Both the position numbers and the translations under genes were made by a program. Below, one piece after another: positions 14,158-17,046 of a stretch of 17,046 bases of DNA. Origin of the DNA: JBHICC01 sp046759385 (GTDB taxonomy: Bacteria; Pseudomonadota; Gammaproteobacteria; Acidiferrobacterales; SPGG2); contig JBHICC010000050.1 in the NCBI GenBank assembly GCA_046759385.1, positions 1 through 17,046 on the forward strand, read 5' to 3'. Positions within the stretch are counted from its first letter, which is position 1. Every line of letters begins with the position of its first letter. The notes under the pieces were generated by a model. The model was given only the letters and a program-made list of their open reading frames with translations, was not told the origin of the DNA and searched no databases.

Positions 14158-14538
14158 TGCACCGCGCTGTCCAACTAGAATCGTGACAACACTTTGATAT
14201 TAGAGCGATTTTACCGCGCGTCTGCTTTAGGTGAACGAGCCTCTAGGCGGCGTTCCATCGGGCGAGCGCATGGTCTACGCTTCTATAGAAGTACGGGAAA
14301 GGCGTTTTGCTCGCTGGCTTCGCGCCAAAACAAGCTCAGAAGTGCGCCCGGGGGTGGTTAAACCGGGGGTCACCGCCCGCCGACTCAGCCTGCAAAAACG
14401 GGCGCGCCGCATTAACAATCAATGGAGTGTATGGGTGTATAGTGGAACCGACGGGGTGGCGACGCCGAGCGGTCGCGCACGCGGCTGTGCATGAATCTTG
14501 CATGATCTAACGCAATTTAGAACGGGAGAACTCGTAAG
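14158..14538. other. Gene-free stretch after the TRAP operon
   Basis: A GTG-led 87-codon frame (14231-14494) is open, but its product is basic and low in information and resembles no family I know. I see a direct repeat CCGGGGGT (two copies near 14348 and 14365) and a possible plus-strand promoter: TTAACA at 14412 and TATAGT at 14438, whose 20-bp spacing is too long for confidence. No rho-independent terminator for dctQM is visible. Confidence 0.4.
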
Positions 14539-16362
14539 GTGGCATTAACAACGAGTCATAGCCTAGCCAGCAACGTACAGCTACTCAAAGGCAAGGCCAA
14601 CAAGAACGCCATATACGGTGTCGTGATTGCGCTCGCGGCGATCGCGATTGCGACAGCGCTTGTCGGTTATTACCAAAGCGGTGAGATCTCGCTTGCCGCC
14701 ATTATTGAAGCCCAGAAGACCAACAAGGCCCTCTGGCTGCTCAACGCCATGCCTTTTTTCTTCGCCATGTGGGGGCAATACGTTGGCTCGCTAATGGCGT
14801 ATGAAGCAAGTGCAATGGTCATCGACCAGACGAGTGAGTTGCGCGCGCATACGACCGCGCTAGAGCAGCAGGCCATGCACGACGTCACTCATGATCACCT
14901 CACAGATTTGCCCAACCGAGTCTTATTGCGCGACCGCCTGGAGCAAGCCTTAAACGCGGCCCAGCATAGTAAGCATCACCTGGCGATTCTGGTAATGGAC
15001 CTGGACCGCTTCAAGGAGATCAACGATACCCTCGGTCATTACCATGGCGACCGCCTGCTCAAACAAGTGGCCGCTCGCCTCGAGGGCTTACATAAGGACA
15101 CCGCCACGGTCGCGCGTCTTGGCGGCGATGAGTTTGCAGTGCTGTTGCCCATGGTCACGACAGTGAAAGAAGCGACGCAGGTCGCACGCAAGGTCGGCAA
15201 GGCTTTGCAGCCGCCGTTTGCGCTGGAGGGCCTGAAGCTCGACGTGCAAGCAAGTATCGGTATAGCCGTTTTTCCCGAGCACGGTTCGGACGCCGACACT
15301 TTGCTGCAACGTGCGGACGTGGCGATGTACATGGCCAAACGAGAGAAGAGCGGTTACGTCGTCTACGACCCCAAGCACGATAAACACAATCCTCATCGGC
15401 TAACTCTGACGGGAGAGCTGCGCCACGCGATCGAGGCCGATGAGCTTGTTTTGCACTACCAACCCAAGGTCAGCATCAAGAGCCGGGAAATCACGGAAGT
15501 CGAGGCGCTGGTGCGCTGGCAACACCCGCAGCACGACCTTATGCGACCGGATGAGTTTATCCCCCTGGCCGAGCGCACGGGACTGATCAAGCCGTTGACG
15601 GTATGGGTACTCAACCACGGCATGCAACAGCAGGCCACTTGGCAGAGATCCGGTCTTGATATTGGTGTCGCCATCAACATGTCTGCCTACGGGTTGCTCG
15701 ACCTCGAATTGCCTGATCTCGTCGCCGGACTGCTGGCCTCGCACGGCGTCGCTCCGGATCGCCTTATCTTGGAAATCACGGAGACCAGCATCATGGTTGA
15801 TCAGGAACGAGCGTTGCAAATACTGACGCGACTGGCGGACATGGGCGTGCGGTTGTCGATCGATGACTTCGGCACAGGCTATTCCTCATTGGCGTACCTG
15901 AGCAAGTTGCCCGTGAGAGAGATCAAGATCGATAAGTCGTTCGTGATGGATATGAATGAGAACGCTAAACACGCGATGATCGTGCGCGCTACCATCGACC
16001 TCGCGCACAACCTCGGGCTTGAGGTCATCGCTGAGGGGACATGCAGGAAGGAAATATTGGCGACGCTCGAGAGCCTCGGTTGTGATGCGGCTCAGGGCGA
16101 GTACATCAGCATGGCGCTGAGCACCGGGGACTTCGGCAGGTGGGCTCAGGAAACCCCTTGGCGCACGCGTACACGGACGGAGCGGGGATCAGTCGCCCCA
16201 AGTGAGGGAAACGAAGCCAACCCCGATGCAGCCAAGCGCGACAAGCAGTCAATACAGACGACGATCAAGGAACTCGAAGAATTTATCGGCACGGTCGACA
16301 TGTCGAAGCCGAAATCACGCAAGAAAGAGCGGGTGCGCAAGCAAGTAGGCGGCGGCGATTAA
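14539..16362 (+). CDS. Membrane-anchored GGDEF-EAL cyclic-di-GMP signalling protein
   Basis: A 607-residue protein. Two membrane helices (about 24-46 and 64-88) enclose only ~17 periplasmic residues, so there is no real sensor domain. A short coiled linker (95-115) leads to GGDEF (about 116-280, RLGGDEF at 193-199) and EAL (about 290-535). Unlike the protein at 3580-5829, the inhibitory RxxD site is missing (KDTA at 186-189). The EAL part has EALVRW (Glu322), Asn380, Glu412, Asp442-Asp443, Lys463, Glu499 and Gln519. However, the usual AEGVET and QGY read AEGTCR and QGE. A hydrophilic tail (540-607) ends in a Lys/Arg cluster (KSRKKERVRK). The start is GTG 14539 with GGGAG 10 nt upstream. Both activities may be present; the tail could bind a partner or lipid. 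Confidence 0.92.
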   Translation: MALTTSHSLASNVQLLKGKANKNAIYGVVIALAAIAIATALVGYYQSGEISLAAIIEAQKTNKALWLLNAMPFFFAMWGQYVGSLMAYEASAMVIDQTSELRAHTTALEQQAMHDVTHDHLTDLPNRVLLRDRLEQALNAAQHSKHHLAILVMDLDRFKEINDTLGHYHGDRLLKQVAARLEGLHKDTATVARLGGDEFAVLLPMVTTVKEATQVARKVGKALQPPFALEGLKLDVQASIGIAVFPEHGSDADTLLQRADVAMYMAKREKSGYVVYDPKHDKHNPHRLTLTGELRHAIEADELVLHYQPKVSIKSREITEVEALVRWQHPQHDLMRPDEFIPLAERTGLIKPLTVWVLNHGMQQQATWQRSGLDIGVAINMSAYGLLDLELPDLVAGLLASHGVAPDRLILEITETSIMVDQERALQILTRLADMGVRLSIDDFGTGYSSLAYLSKLPVREIKIDKSFVMDMNENAKHAMIVRATIDLAHNLGLEVIAEGTCRKEILATLESLGCDAAQGEYISMALSTGDFGRWAQETPWRTRTRTERGSVAPSEGNEANPDAAKRDKQSIQTTIKELEEFIGTVDMSKPKSRKKERVRKQVGGGD

Positions 16363-16703
16363 CCGCTAGCCCGTCCGCTCTCTTTCCTAGCCCAAGGTGA
16401 CGCAACACGATTCGCGGGTGCCCGAATTTGGGACACACTCGCGCTTCTGCGCTCCCCGGGGGCGAGCCGCCCTGACTGGATAGGTCCATCTCCCCTTCCG
16501 CGCGGGTCGCGGCGGCGCCTAATAACCCCGTCTCGGTCTTAAGCAAATGATTATAAAAAGATAACACGACTTCTCAGGCGCATGTGGACCGATGGCTGCC
16601 GTGGTGCTTTCGTGCGCTGGTTGCCCGACTCCTGGCATGGAAATTGAACCATTATCACGGCAAGAGCGCCTTTTCCTAATGGCGCCTAAGGGGTGTGCAC
16701 AAA
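16363..16703. other. Gene-free stretch before the response-regulator gene
   Basis: No coding sequence is recognised. A sigma-54-like element TGGCATGGAAATTGAA lies at 16633-16648 with correct GG to TTG spacing, but the critical GC of the -12 element reads GA, so it is weak. A TATAAA at 16552-16557 has no -35 partner. GCGCC (16666-16670) can pair with GGCGC (16681-16685) just ahead of the ribosome site AAGGGG (16688-16693) of the next gene. Confidence 0.35.
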
Positions 16704-16985
16704 GTGAAACCGACTGTGCTCCTGTTGGATGACGATCGGGACAATCTTATTATCCTTGAAAACGTCATCAAGCGACTTCGGAACGTCAACACCGTCACCG
16801 CGGTCAGCTTCACCTCCGCGCGCGAAGCGCTGGCGTGGTGCTGTCAAAGTGAACCGGATCTGTGCCTCATCGACTATATGATGCCAGGCATGGATGGGCT
16901 CGACTTCATCACCGCCGCGCGCAAGCTGCCGGGATTTCGTGATGTTCCAATCGTGATGATCACCGGTATCTCCGACCAAAAGCTT
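16704..16985 (+). CDS. Response regulator receiver domain, 5' part only
   Basis: The frame from GTG 16704 (AAGGGG at 16688-16693 upstream) encodes KPTVLLLDDDRDNL, with the acidic pocket at the end of the first strand. CLIDYMMPGMDGLDFI then carries the phosphoacceptor Asp, and VPIVMITGISDQKLRQ carries the conserved Thr. This is an unmistakable receiver domain missing its final Lys strand, last helix and any output domain. The frame stays open to the window end, but from about 16986 it no longer reads as a receiver. Instead the opposite strand carries an ABC ATPase motif. The truncation coincides with AAGCTT at 16980-16985 and is probably not biological. The phosphodonor and output are unknown. 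Confidence 0.8.
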
Positions 16986-17045
16986 CGCCAGTGTGGACTT
17001 GCCGCTTCCGGATGGACCGACCAGGGCGACCCGGTCCCCCGGGGC
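16980..17045 (-). CDS. ABC transporter ATPase fragment (Walker A), probably foreign to this locus
   Basis: On the minus strand, the last 66 bases translate to PGDRVALVGPSGSGKSTLAK plus a final Leu. This is a full Walker A loop (GPSGSGKST) with the preceding strand, as found in the nucleotide-binding domain of exporter-type ABC proteins. The frame enters from outside the window and breaks at AAGCTT into the antisense of the receiver gene, where an ABC protein would need its Q-loop region. The fragment is thus in an impossible position for a real gene. Confidence 0.7.
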
Positions 17046-17046
17046 G

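Noticed and set aside
14231..14494. 87-codon open frame between dctQM and the GGDEF-EAL gene
   Set aside because: No ribosome site, strongly basic and low-information product, no recognised family; likely chance in GC-rich DNA.
16633..16648. Sigma-54 promoter ahead of the response-regulator gene
   Set aside because: Spacing and the -24 half fit, but the -12 GC is replaced by GA, which is rarely functional; mentioned only in the intergenic note.
16686..16979. Minus-strand frame continuing from the ABC fragment through the receiver gene
   Set aside because: It is the antisense of the receiver domain and has no ABC protein features after the join.
1..17046. CRISPR array, insertion sequence or integrase gene
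   Set aside because: No spaced identical repeats, no terminal inverted repeats with transposase, and no integrase-like protein in any frame.

Overview
The window looks like a piece of a proteobacterial chromosome, most likely gammaproteobacterial. The reasons are moderate-to-high GC, GGDEF/EAL signalling proteins, lipoproteins with type II signal peptides, and a TatT-DctP-DctQM TRAP operon. No gene here fixes the genus. The sequence appears to be a draft contig rather than a finished replicon, because its last ~65 bases do not belong with what precedes them (see below).

Left part (1-2090, plus strand): the 3' half of a CAU-anticodon tRNA and its terminator. Then comes a small metal-type module: an ArsR-family repressor that seems to be read from a leaderless transcript, an ArsP_1/DUF318-type permease with an FCSCG motif, and a single-domain cupin.

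Middle part (2257-8360, minus strand): a set of signalling or accessory genes. Two of them (2257-3207 and 6603-8060) share the same ~195-residue N-terminal domain without a gap. One carries a C-terminal ~105-residue domain and the other carries five TPR repeats. The TPR protein is followed after 6 nt by a fibronectin-III lipoprotein. A decayed, frameshifted copy of a TPR C-terminus lies just upstream at 8175-8360. Between the two paralogues sits a GAF-PAS-GGDEF-EAL protein (749 aa), closed by a clear terminator.

Right part (8478-17046, plus strand): an exported phospholipase-D/cardiolipin-synthase-like enzyme. Next is a TRAP transporter operon (TatT lipoprotein, DctP binding protein, fused DctQM permease) behind an unusually long leader. 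That leader holds an extended -10 promoter, a foldable three-way-junction RNA and four 11-12-bp-spaced GTAA repeats. The DctP protein lacks the usual carboxylate-binding Arg. Then come a membrane GGDEF-EAL protein and the start of a response-regulator receiver gene.

At 16980-16991 the receiver gene breaks off into an antisense ABC-ATPase Walker A segment, at a HindIII site (AAGCTT). This is most likely an assembly, cloning or amplification chimera.

The most interesting biology is the paralogous pair of nuclease-fold-like proteins with exchanged C-termini. The leader of the TRAP operon comes second.
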